Shown piece after piece: positions 7,576 to 17,106 of a DNA stretch of 64,000 nt. The notes beneath the pieces are model-generated. The model did no database searches. It had not been told where the DNA came from and saw nothing but the letters and a program-made list of their open reading frames with translations. Both the position numbers and the translations under genes were made by a program. Origin of the DNA: Hyphomicrobium_A sp964620915 (GTDB lineage: Bacteria > Pseudomonadota > Alphaproteobacteria > Rhizobiales > Hyphomicrobiaceae). Where the stretch lies: contig CAZUKP010000009.1 in NCBI GenBank assembly GCA_964620915.1, positions 1 through 64,000 on the forward strand, written 5' to 3'. Every line of letters begins with the position of its first letter. The stretch's first letter is position 1.

Positions 7576-9521
7576 GGTGCGGTCTCGATCTGTGAGGCGG
7601 GGCGCTCGGACGCGTTGGCAACGATCGACAACCGCTCAACTGCCGCTGCCAAGATCTGCCCCAGGAATTCCGAATACCGCATCCCAGCAAACCCCGCCAT
7701 CAAGTTGACCTTACCGTCCCAACACCAGCCTGGGTTCGGGTTGACTTCAAGTAGCCGGATCTCACCCTCAGCATCGGCGCGATAGTCGAAACGCGCATAG
7801 TCACGACAACCCAGCCGTTCAAAAAGGCGGGCCGAGTGCTCGACGAGTTGCTGCTTTTGCGTCTCCGGTATCTCGCTCTCCCGGTATCGCACCTGGGTCC
7901 AGTAGGCACTGTCAGGTTCCCATTTCGACTCATAGCCGAGGATTTTGGGAAGATTGGGATCGAGACCGGAGAAGTCGACTTCGAGAATGGGCAGCGCCCG
8001 CAGTCCTTGATCCGGGTTCCCGATCATTGCCAAAGAGTATTCGCCGCCGGCGAGATACTCCTGGACGAGAATTGACCGTCTGGGGAAGGCTGCGTGCAGC
8101 TTCTCCAGATAGTCCATGAGCGCCTTCTCATTCCATACGACGGCGTCCTTGGTGATGCCCTCCGAGCTGTCACCGTAGTTGGGTTTGAGAATCGCGGGAA
8201 ACACGGATGGCAGTGTGGCTCCCTGGTCTCCTGGGCGCACCAGTGTTTCAAGCGGCACAGGAACATCGAGGGTCATTGCAATCGCGCGCACTAGACCCTT
8301 GTCGTAGCAGCATGCAAGTGCGGCAGGGCTGCCACCTGTGTAGGGAAGCTCCAACGCTTCCAGCATTGCTGGGACGTGCAACTCCTTGAAAGGATCGTTG
8401 TTGAAGCCCTCGTCGCACAGATTGAACACCAAATCGGTGCGTAGCTCGGAAAGATCGCGTCCCAGAGTTGTGTGGTTGTCAAGGTAGCGAAATTCATAGT
8501 CTGGGAGTTCGGAAAGTGCATCCTTCAAGCGGCGGATGGTATCTATGTCTTCTGGATTGAACATGCCCCCACGCTTTACCTCGTCAGGCAAACGCGGGTC
8601 TCCCATAACGACTGTGACGTCGATTTTCTGCGCCTTGCCCCTCGCTTTGCGTGCCGGCAGCAGCGGTGCGTCGGCCGAAAGAAGCAGCCGGCGTGCCATC
8701 ATGCCGAGATCCTGGTCGCGATCCGAAACGACCTCCGCAGTTCCATGATTGCGGAAATTACGAAAGCCTGCCTTCTCCAGCAGCGCGCGGATGCTCTCAG
8801 GCGTATAGAGCCGCTCGGCGTAGAACTGGTCTGCAATGACTCCCATTTCGTCGTGAACGATGACTTCGCGTGAGATCAAACGATCACGATCACCGGAAAG
8901 CGAACGTTCGCGGCAAACAAAATGGTGCTCGTCGATCCATTCCCACGAGCGGCGCTCGAAATGGTCAGCCATATACGCGCCATCGGTAATGTCGAGTATG
9001 AGCTGGCCCGATGGGCGCAGAAGCTTGCCAACGGCTGCCAGAACTTTCTCGTCGTCCTGCTTGCTGGAGAAATATCCGAACGAGTTGCCCATGATGGCAA
9101 CGCAATCGAAACTTGTTTCCGGCAGGCGAGGGTTGCGTGCATCGCCTTCCTTGAACACGACTTGCAGTCTTTCAGACTGCGCGCGCTTCTTGGCAAGACG
9201 GACGAGGTAGCGTGACCGGTCGACACCAGTCACATTCTTGAAACCCCGGCGCGCAAGCTCCAGGCAGTGCCTTCCTTGTCCGCAGCACAGGTCCAGGATC
9301 TGACTGTGGGGTTGTACCGCTGCGGCGGCCACAATGAAATCGACGTCGCGGCGCGTGTTCTCTGTGTTCTCGACGACGTCGCCGTCCGTTTTGACATAAA
9401 GCGCATTAAAGAGTTTGCGCCACCACTCAGCTGGGAGATGCGCTTCGAGATCCGCAACGGGTCCGAGGCAGGCGCGAGGGATCTGGCGTTTTGCCCGCCT
9501 CGCTTTGGGATATGGTGCCAT
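7572..9521 (-). CDS. fusion of SAM methyltransferase and D-Ala-D-Ala-ligase-like ATP-grasp enzyme
   Basis: A 649-residue two-domain protein. Residues about 35-280 form a class I SAM-dependent methyltransferase: motif I ILDLCCGQGRHCLELARRG near 74, and LRPSGQLILDITDG later. Residues about 300-630 form an ATP-grasp ligase related to D-Ala-D-Ala ligase: VVMGDPRLPDEV, VFNLCDEGFNNDPF, LPYTGGSPAALACCYDK, LKPNYGDSSEGI, VQEYLAGGEYS, and the metal-binding end RLLEVNPNPGWCWDG. The ligase half should join an amino acid or peptide to a carboxylate through an acyl phosphate, and the methylase could modify the same product. The substrate is unknown. True Ddl enzymes are half this length, so a cell-wall role is not implied. 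It overlaps tspO. Confidence 0.85.
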   Translation of the reverse strand: MAPYPKARRAKRQIPRACLGPVADLEAHLPAEWWRKLFNALYVKTDGDVVENTENTRRDVDFIVAAAAVQPHSQILDLCCGQGRHCLELARRGFKNVTGVDRSRYLVRLAKKRAQSERLQVVFKEGDARNPRLPETSFDCVAIMGNSFGYFSSKQDDEKVLAAVGKLLRPSGQLILDITDGAYMADHFERRSWEWIDEHHFVCRERSLSGDRDRLISREVIVHDEMGVIADQFYAERLYTPESIRALLEKAGFRNFRNHGTAEVVSDRDQDLGMMARRLLLSADAPLLPARKARGKAQKIDVTVVMGDPRLPDEVKRGGMFNPEDIDTIRRLKDALSELPDYEFRYLDNHTTLGRDLSELRTDLVFNLCDEGFNNDPFKELHVPAMLEALELPYTGGSPAALACCYDKGLVRAIAMTLDVPVPLETLVRPGDQGATLPSVFPAILKPNYGDSSEGITKDAVVWNEKALMDYLEKLHAAFPRRSILVQEYLAGGEYSLAMIGNPDQGLRALPILEVDFSGLDPNLPKILGYESKWEPDSAYWTQVRYRESEIPETQKQQLVEHSARLFERLGCRDYARFDYRADAEGEIRLLEVNPNPGWCWDGKVNLMAGFAGMRYSEFLGQILAAAVERLSIVANASERPASQIETAP

Positions 9522-9704
9522 GTTGGACTGATGTCCCCAAAGGGCCGTCCTTCATCGGCGGACAAAAGTGTTGTCCCGCCGTGGGCGGTAACCGGCCATG
9601 CAACAACAAGGCCCTTCTGGCCTCGATGCTCGCGAACTTATTTCGCCCTTGGCGCAATGCAAGAGGCTTGTTGGGGTTTCAGCCGCGGCAGAATTACAGG
9701 CCGG

Positions 9705-11003
9705 TCAACTGGCACTCCGGCGCAGAAGCGCAATGAAAAAGCCGTCGGTGCCGTGGCATGCGGGCGTCAGTTGCAGGGTGTCGGTGCGCCCGTCGGCTGA
9801 AACAGGTGGGTCGGTGTCGAAGCGTGCGCGCCATGGCTCGCCAAAAGGCTCCACGGAAAAGTCGCTGTGCTCGGACAGGAATGCTGCGACCTGATCAATA
9901 TTCTCTTCAGGCAGTACCGAGCAGGTGACATAGACGAGGACGCCACCGGGCTTGGTGAGCTGTGCGCCAAGTGCGAGGACGGTCTTTTGTTCCGCCTGAC
10001 GCTCTGGGATGTTTGCAGGCTTCAGGCGCCACTTCGCATCGGGCTTGCGCCGCCACGTGCCCGTTCCCGTGCAGGGTGCATCGACGAGCACAACGTCAAA
10101 GCGCGCAACGAGACCCAAGAGCGCCGTTTCATCGCCCGCCTCCATCATGTGCACATTGCGCACGCCGGCCCGCTTCAAGCGCTCAAAGATCGGCCGCAAC
10201 TGTCGCTTGTCGGCGTCATAGGCATAGATTTGGCCGGTATTCTCCATGGCGGCCGCCAGGGCGAGCGTCTTGCCACCGGCGCCAGCGCACAGATCGAGCA
10301 CCTGCGCGCGTGGGAGAGCTCCCGCCAGCAGGGCCGCCACCTGCGAGCCTTCGTCCTGAACCTCGAACCAGCCTTTGCCGTGAGCGGCTTCGGCCTCCAC
10401 GTGGGGCGCACGGCCGGCACCCAGCGGCGGAGCAACGCGCGCACCCAGTGGCGACAGTGGTGTCGGTTCGGGTTCAAAGTGGGCGAGCGCCTTCAAGACC
10501 TTCTCGCGCGTGGCCTTGAGCGTATTGACTCTGAGATCGACTGGTGCGCGCTGGCTCAACGCTGCCCCTTCCGCGCCCGCGCGATCGCCAAACGCACGGG
10601 CAAGCGAGGCCGCGAGCCATTCGGGAAAATCGCCAGCGATGTGGGCTGGTGTGTCGTCGGGCAGCGTGCGCTCGAGCCCGGCCAGCTCCTCGTCTGTCAG
10701 CGGCGCGATCGCATAGTCGGAACCATCAGCGGCTGCGGCAACCTCCTGCGCCGTCATGGCAAAGGCACGCGGGGCCGCACCTAAGATCAACGCGCGCGGC
10801 GTATCCGCCCCCATGCGCGCTGCAATCGAGCTGCGCCGGCGCAAGGCATCAAAAACGAGCGTCCCGATCGCTGCCCGATCGCCCGAGCCTGCAAACCGAT
10901 GCGCCTTGCCCCAGTCGGAAAGCGCCGTCGCAGCCGGCCTGTGGCGCGTAAGACTGTTTCCGAGAATTTCGACGGCGGCTTTTAGTCTGGCTCCAGCTCT
11001 CAT
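9705..11003 (-). CDS. rsmB: 16S rRNA (cytosine-C5) methyltransferase, RsmB family
   Basis: Transfers a methyl group from SAM to a cytosine of 16S rRNA (position 967 in E. coli). The 432-residue protein has an N-terminal NusB-like RNA-binding half (about 1-135), then the Rossmann methyltransferase domain with DLCAGAGGKTLALAA near residue 238. The two catalytic cysteines are in VDAPCTGTGTWRR (about 307) and VYVTCSVLPEEN (about 360). The start is three bases after the stop of the MAPEG gene, so they form one transcript. The location beside guaB is typical of Hyphomicrobiales. Confidence 0.93.
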   Translation of the reverse strand: MRAGARLKAAVEILGNSLTRHRPAATALSDWGKAHRFAGSGDRAAIGTLVFDALRRRSSIAARMGADTPRALILGAAPRAFAMTAQEVAAAADGSDYAIAPLTDEELAGLERTLPDDTPAHIAGDFPEWLAASLARAFGDRAGAEGAALSQRAPVDLRVNTLKATREKVLKALAHFEPEPTPLSPLGARVAPPLGAGRAPHVEAEAAHGKGWFEVQDEGSQVAALLAGALPRAQVLDLCAGAGGKTLALAAAMENTGQIYAYDADKRQLRPIFERLKRAGVRNVHMMEAGDETALLGLVARFDVVLVDAPCTGTGTWRRKPDAKWRLKPANIPERQAEQKTVLALGAQLTKPGGVLVYVTCSVLPEENIDQVAAFLSEHSDFSVEPFGEPWRARFDTDPPVSADGRTDTLQLTPACHGTDGFFIALLRRSAS

Positions 11004-11006
11004 CGG

Positions 11007-11432
11007 CTAAGAAGCCAATGCGAAGATGTGGACGCCGTAGATTGCCCACATCGCGCCGAGTATGACGGTGCTGGCCAGCATCGCATAGAAGCGCGACTGC
11101 ACGTCGTTCGTGCCGGTGTGAATGTAGACGTGCACGAGACGCGTTGCGACGTATGCCCACGCGAGCACCACCAGCAGCACGCTCGGCGTACGCGTGATCA
11201 GCACGAATGCGATCAAAACGTAAAACAGAACGGGATGCTCGAGCTGATTGTGATAGCAGTTGGCGATCTGTGTGGTGCGCGGCGGCCAGTTGGGCTCGCG
11301 CAGCGCGATCTCCGTTGGCCGCGTCTTGCCGCTCCGTATGGCCGTGACGCGCAGCGTCGCCATCCACGTCATCAGAAAGAACGTGAGCGCCACTTGCACG
11401 AACACAGGTATCAACAAGCTCATGACCGACAT
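11007..11432 (-). CDS. MAPEG family membrane protein
   Basis: A 141-residue protein with four hydrophobic helices in the MAPEG fold (membrane-associated proteins in eicosanoid and glutathione metabolism). The pattern RPTEIALREPNWPPRTTQIANCYHNQLEHPVLFYVL is typical, with the conserved N-x-x-E-x-P core in NQLEHPV. Family members are often glutathione-dependent, but bacterial ones are mostly uncharacterised. It sits directly upstream of rsmB, 49 bases after the guaB stop on the same strand. Confidence 0.88.
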   Translation of the reverse strand: MSVMSLLIPVFVQVALTFFLMTWMATLRVTAIRSGKTRPTEIALREPNWPPRTTQIANCYHNQLEHPVLFYVLIAFVLITRTPSVLLVVLAWAYVATRLVHVYIHTGTNDVQSRFYAMLASTVILGAMWAIYGVHIFALAS

Positions 11433-11480
11433 CGGGTTCCCCCTCCCTACGGGCTCATTGCGCTACTGCGAGCGCGAATA

Positions 11481-12998
11481 CTAGGTGTTGCCGGGATAGT
11501 TCGGGCTCTCGCGGGTGATCAGCACGCCGTGCGCATGGCTTTCGTGTACGGCGGCCGGCGTGATGCGAATGAACTTTGCCGTCTTCTGCAATTCGTCCAG
11601 CGTTCCCGCGCCCACGTACCCCATGCCGGCACGCAATCCCCCGACCAGTTGATGCAGCACCGCTTCCGTCGGCCCCTTGTAGGGCACTTGGCCCTCGATT
11701 CCCTCGGGTACCAGCTTCAGCGTGTCCTTCACCTCCTGCTGGAAGTAGCGGTCGGCCGAGCCGCGCGCCATTGCCCCGATCGAACCCATGCCGCGGTAGG
11801 CCTTATAAGTACGGCCCTGATAAAAGTAGGTCTCGCCCGGCGCTTCGTCGGTGCCGGCAAGTAGCGATCCCACCATTACGCAAGAGGCTCCAGCGGCCAG
11901 CGCTTTGGCGACGTCGCCCGAATACTTGATACCGCCGTCGGCGATGATCGGCACGCCGTGCTTGGACGCTTCGTTCGCGCATTCCATGACGGCCGTTAGC
12001 TGCGGCACGCCCACGCCCGCCACTACGCGCGTTGTGCAGATCGAACCCGGCCCGATCCCCACTTTCACCGCGTCGGCGCCCGCATCTATCAGCGCCTTAG
12101 TGGCCTCTGCCGTTGCCACGTTGCCCGCGATGACCTGCACCGCGTTCGACATTTTTTTGATGCGCGTGACCGCCTCAATCACGCGGATCGAATGCCCGTG
12201 CGCGGTATCAACCACGATCAGATCACAGCCCGCATCCATCAGCCGCTCGGTGCGCTCATGCCCGTCCTCACCGACAGTTGTCGCCGCGGCGGCCCGCAAG
12301 CGTCCCTCCGAGTCCTTGCACGCGTGCGGGTGCTTCTGCGCCTTCTCGATGTCCTTCACCGTGATGAGGCCGATGCAATGATTCTCATCGTCGACGACCA
12401 AAAGCTTCTCGATGCGGTGGCTGTGCAGCAGCTTCTTGGCCTCGTCCTGGCTCACGGAGCGTTTCACCGTGATCAGGTTGTCCTTGGTCATCAGTGTGGA
12501 GACCGGCTGATCGAGGTTCGTTGCAAACCGCACGTCACGATTTGTCAGAATGCCGACGAGGCGGCCCTTGTTGTCGCTGTTGTTGGGCGTCTCCACGACG
12601 GGCACACCGGAGATGGAATTGTCGGCCATCAGGGACAGCGCATGGCGCAGGGTCGCGTTGGGGTGGATGGTTATGGGATTGAGCACGATCCCGGATTCGT
12701 ATTTTTTCACCTGAGCGACCTGGCGGGCCTGCTCTTCGGGTGTGAAATTGCGGTGGATGACGCCGACGCCGCCTTCCTGGGCCACGGCGATGGCAAGGCG
12801 CGCTTCCGTGACAGTATCCATGGCGGAGGACAGGATCGGGATATTGAGGCGAATCGAGCGGGTGACGTTGGTTGAGACGTCGGCCTGGCTCGGCAAGATC
12901 TGGGAGGCTGCCGGCACAAGGAGCACGTCGTCGAACGTGAGGGCGATCGCCGAATCCGTTGCGGATAGGCCGTGGGCCATGCGGTTCTGGCTCTCCAT
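11481..12998 (-). CDS. guaB: IMP dehydrogenase
   Basis: Oxidises IMP to XMP with NAD+, the rate-setting step toward GMP. The protein is about 505 residues: N-terminal barrel part TFDDVLLVPA and AMDTVTE, two CBS domains between about 110 and 225 (ISGVPVV, VGILTNRDVRF, KLLVVDDE, IGLITVKDIEK), then the catalytic loop GPGSICTTR, the glycine-rich IADGGIKYSGD, and a C-terminal GTDEAPGE flap region. The catalytic Cys is present. The start is placed at 12998 (MESQNRMAHG). A start at 12980 (MAHGLS) is equally possible, and an earlier one at 13100 is unlikely because its extension has no family match. Confidence 0.95.
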   Translation of the reverse strand: MESQNRMAHGLSATDSAIALTFDDVLLVPAASQILPSQADVSTNVTRSIRLNIPILSSAMDTVTEARLAIAVAQEGGVGVIHRNFTPEEQARQVAQVKKYESGIVLNPITIHPNATLRHALSLMADNSISGVPVVETPNNSDNKGRLVGILTNRDVRFATNLDQPVSTLMTKDNLITVKRSVSQDEAKKLLHSHRIEKLLVVDDENHCIGLITVKDIEKAQKHPHACKDSEGRLRAAAATTVGEDGHERTERLMDAGCDLIVVDTAHGHSIRVIEAVTRIKKMSNAVQVIAGNVATAEATKALIDAGADAVKVGIGPGSICTTRVVAGVGVPQLTAVMECANEASKHGVPIIADGGIKYSGDVAKALAAGASCVMVGSLLAGTDEAPGETYFYQGRTYKAYRGMGSIGAMARGSADRYFQQEVKDTLKLVPEGIEGQVPYKGPTEAVLHQLVGGLRAGMGYVGAGTLDELQKTAKFIRITPAAVHESHAHGVLITRESPNYPGNT

Positions 12999-13211
12999 GT
13001 GGGCTGGGGCGACACAGTTCTCGCGCCCAGCGGGAACGATGTCGGCAGCCCTATACCATCCGAGTCGCGGGGAGGGAAGGTGCACATCCACCGCTTCCAT
13101 CGCTTGAAACGCCGCATGGGGCGCTTTTTGTGCTATCGACCCGGTTACCGGCCGGGCCTCAGCCCCTCGGGCGTTCGGAGTGGCAAAACTTCAAGGTTCG
13201 AACTCGGCCCC

Positions 13212-13694
13212 TCAAGCCAACAGCTTGTCCAGCGCGCCGTCGGCCGCCAGCTTGTCCTTCACTTTTTGCGGAATGGGATAGAGCACGCCCTCGCCCTCAA
13301 GCACGTGCTTGCCGTCCTGGTCCTCCACCCAACAGGTGAAGACGACGTTCTTCTCCCCCTTCTCCTTCACCTGGGCGACGGCGGTGTAGGGCTGGTTCAA
13401 TTGCACCGGGGCAAGGAACGTCAGTTTCTGGCCGCCCCAAATCGCGCCCAGACCCGGCACGTCCATGCCAAAAATACCCGAAAACTTGGCGACCGAAATC
13501 ATCCCATGCGCGATGCGGTTCTTGAAGACCGTGCCCTTGGCGTACTCCTCATCGAAGTGCGCAGGGTTAAAGTCGCCGGAGATTTCCCCGAACTTCTGCA
13601 CGTCGCTGTCTGAGACGGAGTACTCATGACGGAACGTGTCGCCGACATTCAGGTCGTTGATGCTCTTACAGGCACGTGGAAGCGGATTAGCCAT
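13212..13694 (-). CDS. MaoC-like (R)-specific enoyl-CoA hydratase
   Basis: A 160-residue hot-dog-fold protein. The catalytic signature is SGDFNPAHFDEEYA followed by NRIAHGM, giving the Asp and His of the hydratase 2 motif. Such enzymes hydrate trans-2-enoyl-CoA to (R)-3-hydroxyacyl-CoA and often feed polyhydroxyalkanoate synthesis or act on specialised acyl-CoAs. The start is supported by AAGGAATCC upstream. No other fatty-acid gene is adjacent, so the exact substrate is open. Confidence 0.88.
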   Translation of the reverse strand: MANPLPRACKSINDLNVGDTFRHEYSVSDSDVQKFGEISGDFNPAHFDEEYAKGTVFKNRIAHGMISVAKFSGIFGMDVPGLGAIWGGQKLTFLAPVQLNQPYTAVAQVKEKGEKNVVFTCWVEDQDGKHVLEGEGVLYPIPQKVKDKLAADGALDKLLA

Positions 13695-13911
13695 CGGGAG
13701 GATTCCTTATCAAGACGGACTGACACCCACTTTTTCATGGAAGGGTGGGAGGGGGCAACCGGCACCAGCTATTGCTCCACTGCGACGCGGTGGCAGTGCC
13801 CGGCCAACGGAAAGCCGCTTCTCTTAGACTTCATGCAGGAATATGTTCGCGCACGACCACCACCGGCCCGGACCATCTGCCCCCCGCGCCCTGCAGGCAC
13901 ACATCACCGCG

Positions 13912-15642
13912 ATGATCCGCTTCAGTCGCATCTTCGAACTCGTAGGCGACGCCGACAACCGCGTCTTCAACGACGTTGCAAAGCTCTTTCGCGCCGCCTT
14001 CCCGCATGAGCCGGAGGCTATCGAACGAATCGCGGCACAGCTGCGCAAACGCGAAGCGAGCACGTTCGATCCCATTCTCCTGGTTGCGAGTGATCAGCGC
14101 AATCACGTCACCGGGCTTGCTTTCATCTACTACTTCTCCGACCTTCGTTACGGCTACCTTCAATACATTGCCAGCGATCCCGAAAAGTCCGCGCGCGGCA
14201 TAGGAGCGGCGCTTTACGAGGCGCTGCGCGAACTCCTGGTGGGCCGCGGGGCGCGCGGTCTGTTTCTCGACATTCCGCCGATAGATCCGGAAAAGGTTGA
14301 TGATCCCAAGCGTCTCGCAGTCAATCGAAAGCGCCGCGCGTTTTATGCGCGCTACGGCATTCTCGAGGTCAAGGAAACGCTGTGGGATGTCGAACCGAAC
14401 CCGCGCAACGAGGGCTATCTGACGACGCTGCTCTTTGATCCGCTCGGCCGCCGGCCGCGCTTGGAGCGGGCTGCCGCTCGCCAGGTCGCCAGGCGCATTC
14501 TCGTGGAACAGTATGGTTACGAGCCGAGTGCCCCGTTTGTCGCCAAGATTTCTCAGTCCTTCGCGGCCGACCCTGTGAAACTCGCTCCCCTCAACGATAA
14601 TCCGGATGCTGCAGCGCCTACGTCGCTGAAATACATCACGCCCATCAAGGTCGTCGTCGCGGAACGCCATACGATACATCACCTGAAAGAGAAGGGTTAT
14701 GTCGAACGTCCCGTTCGCGTTCCTGCCATTCTGAAGGGACTGGAGAAACTCCCCATCGAGCGCATCCCAACGCGCCGGTTCTCAGAATCGCACTTGACGG
14801 CCGTCCACCATCCGCACCTCGTGGAGTTCCTCAAGGCGATGGGGCAGCGGCTCGACGACAAGGCGATCATCTACCCAGAGATATTCCCAATTCGGCGGCC
14901 GGACCGCATACCGCGCGACCTTGAAGATCGGGTAGGCTATTTTTGCTGCGACACATTCACACCCGTAACGAAGAATAGTTTTCGCGCAGCACGCGACAGT
15001 GTCGATGTCGCTTTGACCGGCGCATCACTTGTCGCCGAGGGGGAGCGCATCGTCTATGCGCTGTGCCGTCCGCCCGGTCATCATGCCGAGCGGCGTATCT
15101 ACGGTGGCTTTTGTTATTTCAACAACTCCGCGGTTGCAGCGAACTACTTGTCGAAACGTGGCAAGGTCGCACTTCTCGATATCGACTATCATCACGGAAA
15201 CGGCGCTCAGGACGTCTTTTATGAGCGTTCCGATGTCCTGACAGTTTCGATTCACGGACACCCCCGGCATGCCTATCCGAACTTTGCCGGCTACTCAGAC
15301 GAGCGTGGCGAAGGTGACGGCAAAGGGTTCAACCGGAATTTCCCGCTCAAGCCTCCGATCGACGGCGCGGCCTATCTGCGAGTTCTCGAGCAGGCCATAA
15401 AGTTGATCAACAACTTCAATCCGAAGTATCTCGTCGTCTCGCTCGGCTTCGATATCATGCGCGGCGATCCCACCGGAGCATTCGACATTAGTCTGCAAGG
15501 GATCCGCCAAATCGGGCACCGCCTGGGAACACTCGGCTTTCCCGTACTTATCGTACAGGAGGGTGGCTACTCCATTCGCAATCTGAGACTTGGCTCGCAC
15601 GCCTTTTTCGTTGGGTTGACCCGTGCGTGGTACGGCCGGTGA
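13912..15642 (+). CDS. fusion of GNAT acetyltransferase and histone-deacetylase-like amidohydrolase
   Basis: A two-domain protein of about 576 residues. The first roughly 170 residues look like a GNAT acetyltransferase (DLRYGYLQYIASDPEKSARGIGAALYEALRE, with the acyl-CoA-binding R-G-x-G-A). The C-terminal 330 residues are an arginase-fold deacetylase of the HDAC/acetylpolyamine amidohydrolase family: CRPPGHHAE (about 385-395) with the His pair, GGFCYFNN, the zinc ligands in LLDIDYHHGNG (about 422), and a late GGYS. A protein able both to acetylate and deacetylate an amine, possibly a polyamine or peptide, is implied. The start could also be 13843, which has AGGA only two bases upstream. I prefer 13912, just ahead of the GNAT domain. 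Confidence 0.87.
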   Translation: MIRFSRIFELVGDADNRVFNDVAKLFRAAFPHEPEAIERIAAQLRKREASTFDPILLVASDQRNHVTGLAFIYYFSDLRYGYLQYIASDPEKSARGIGAALYEALRELLVGRGARGLFLDIPPIDPEKVDDPKRLAVNRKRRAFYARYGILEVKETLWDVEPNPRNEGYLTTLLFDPLGRRPRLERAAARQVARRILVEQYGYEPSAPFVAKISQSFAADPVKLAPLNDNPDAAAPTSLKYITPIKVVVAERHTIHHLKEKGYVERPVRVPAILKGLEKLPIERIPTRRFSESHLTAVHHPHLVEFLKAMGQRLDDKAIIYPEIFPIRRPDRIPRDLEDRVGYFCCDTFTPVTKNSFRAARDSVDVALTGASLVAEGERIVYALCRPPGHHAERRIYGGFCYFNNSAVAANYLSKRGKVALLDIDYHHGNGAQDVFYERSDVLTVSIHGHPRHAYPNFAGYSDERGEGDGKGFNRNFPLKPPIDGAAYLRVLEQAIKLINNFNPKYLVVSLGFDIMRGDPTGAFDISLQGIRQIGHRLGTLGFPVLIVQEGGYSIRNLRLGSHAFFVGLTRAWYGR

Positions 15643-15726
15643 TTGAACGTCTGATCCTGCCCCATCAGTGAGGGGCTACGGCTCGCCTGCTCCGCACCGC
15701 GAGGCGGAAGCGGCGTGCCTGCCCGA

Positions 15727-16758
15727 TCAGCGATAAACGTAAGTAATGCGAAACGTGCGATCGGCCAACGTCGCATTGTTGGGCGGGAAGGGAAACGCCG
15801 TCTGGTGAACGGAGAAAATGATCTGCTCGTCCATGGCGGTATTGCCGCCACTCTTGAGGAGCTTCACGTCGGCCTTGTTTCCGGTTTCCGACAGGATGAT
15901 GCGCACGGTCACGCGCCCTTCAAATCCATCCGGTGCGGGCATTGTCCGGCGCAGCGAGCGGATGACGTCGCGCCCAAACCGGTCGTTCTCGCCCGAACGC
16001 GTGATGCCGGGCGGACGCGTCGCGGAAGACTCTCCGCCATCTGAGCCCGGAGCAAAGAGCCGGGCCGTGACGTCGAAGGGCATGTCGAGGTCGAGCTTCT
16101 CTGGAGGCTTGGGTGCGGGTTTTGCGGCTGCCTTTTGCTTCGGTTTCTCCTCCGGCTTGGGTGGTGGTTCCTCGGCTTTGGCCGTCTTGGCTGCCTCCTT
16201 CGGCGATGCCTTTTCCGCTTCAGTCTTCGTTTGCTTTTTGTCGGCCTGCGCTTGTGCGTCGTCCAATGCGGGGAGGGCGGGCGTCGCGAAGGCAACGGGT
16301 GCGGTGGGATCGGGCACGGCCTCATCCTGTGGCGTCTCTGCAGGCTTCTCGGCGGGTGTCTTTTGTGGTTCGCGTTTCTGCTGTTGAGCCTCGGCAGCCT
16401 CCTTCGGCTCTGGTTTCTGCTCTTGGGCCTCAGCCTGCGGCTCCGACTTACGTTGGGCCGCTTGGGCAGGCGAGGCGGGAGTCGGTGGTGCGCTGGCGGG
16501 CTGCTCCTTGGCAATCTGGCGGCTCTGCAGATCGGCCGCATCGACGATCTCAACGTTGATCGCGTCGTCTCGACCTCCAGGATTGCCGACATGGCGCGGC
16601 GGCGAGTTGGTGATCCCGATGATGAGGGCGATATGCCCGAGGGCGGCAACGAGCAAGGCGATACGAAAGACAGCTTGATTGCTGTTCGCCCCCGCAACGA
16701 TACGGTCGGTAAGCGCACGCGCGCTGTCTGTTGAGAGCTCTACGGTATCTGCGCTCAT
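15727..16758 (-). CDS. TonB/TolA-like periplasm-spanning protein
   Basis: A 343-residue protein with one N-terminal membrane segment (about 29-51, ALLVAALGHIALIIGI). A long Pro/Lys/Glu/Ala-rich stretch follows (about 85-225), the usual extended rod of TonB and TolA. The C-terminal domain of about 90 residues (GRVTVRIILSETGNKADVKLLKSGGNTAMDEQIIFSV cut short) has the TonB-C pattern. It would transmit energy or anchor something across the periplasm. No ExbB, ExbD or receptor gene is nearby, so it may be an orphan energy transducer or a TolA-type structural protein. Confidence 0.72.
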   Translation of the reverse strand: MSADTVELSTDSARALTDRIVAGANSNQAVFRIALLVAALGHIALIIGITNSPPRHVGNPGGRDDAINVEIVDAADLQSRQIAKEQPASAPPTPASPAQAAQRKSEPQAEAQEQKPEPKEAAEAQQQKREPQKTPAEKPAETPQDEAVPDPTAPVAFATPALPALDDAQAQADKKQTKTEAEKASPKEAAKTAKAEEPPPKPEEKPKQKAAAKPAPKPPEKLDLDMPFDVTARLFAPGSDGGESSATRPPGITRSGENDRFGRDVIRSLRRTMPAPDGFEGRVTVRIILSETGNKADVKLLKSGGNTAMDEQIIFSVHQTAFPFPPNNATLADRTFRITYVYR

Positions 16759-17106
16759 GTCGCGTGTATGCCCCGATCATCGTCCCGCAGAAAGCCAGCA
16801 TAGCGCTTGTGGGCGGTGCTGGCATCCCGGGCCCCGAATCCCAAGGCTATCGGTGTAGATAGGGCGGTTTCAAGGAGGCGCGCAGCACTCTTTTGGAGTG
16901 TCGGAACTAGCCTTCGATCCGGCCGAGTTGGACATTTGGAGGGATGTCTGGTCTGACGTACGTTCGTTGCTTGCGAAGCTTGGCGAGAGGCAATTTTCCG
17001 CTCTTGTGCTTCGCGCGCCAAAAGGTTAGCTCCTGCGCGCTAGGGTTGGCAGCGGACGACAATGACGCCCGCAACGCGTACCCCCATCCACCAACAAGGA
17101 ACCGTG
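16759..17106. other. intergenic region between divergent genes
   Basis: It separates the TonB-like gene (leftward) from the alpha/beta hydrolase (rightward). No RNA gene or strong terminator is visible. A 43-codon frame with a GTG start (16898-17029) has protein-like composition (SELAFDPAELDIWRDVWSDV), but its start lacks a well-spaced ribosome site, so I leave it uncalled. Confidence 0.4.

Noticed and set aside
13831..14682. 283-codon leftward frame antisense to the GNAT domain
   Set aside because: The opposite strand carries a clear acetyltransferase/deacetylase. This frame has no family motifs.
16135..16734. 199-codon Leu/Arg/Gly-rich rightward frame
   Set aside because: It is the reverse complement of the Pro/Lys/Glu-rich rod of the TonB-like protein and arises from its codon bias.
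16898..17029. 43-codon frame with GTG start
   Set aside because: The composition is protein-like, but the start codon has no spaced ribosome site. It could be a gene remnant.
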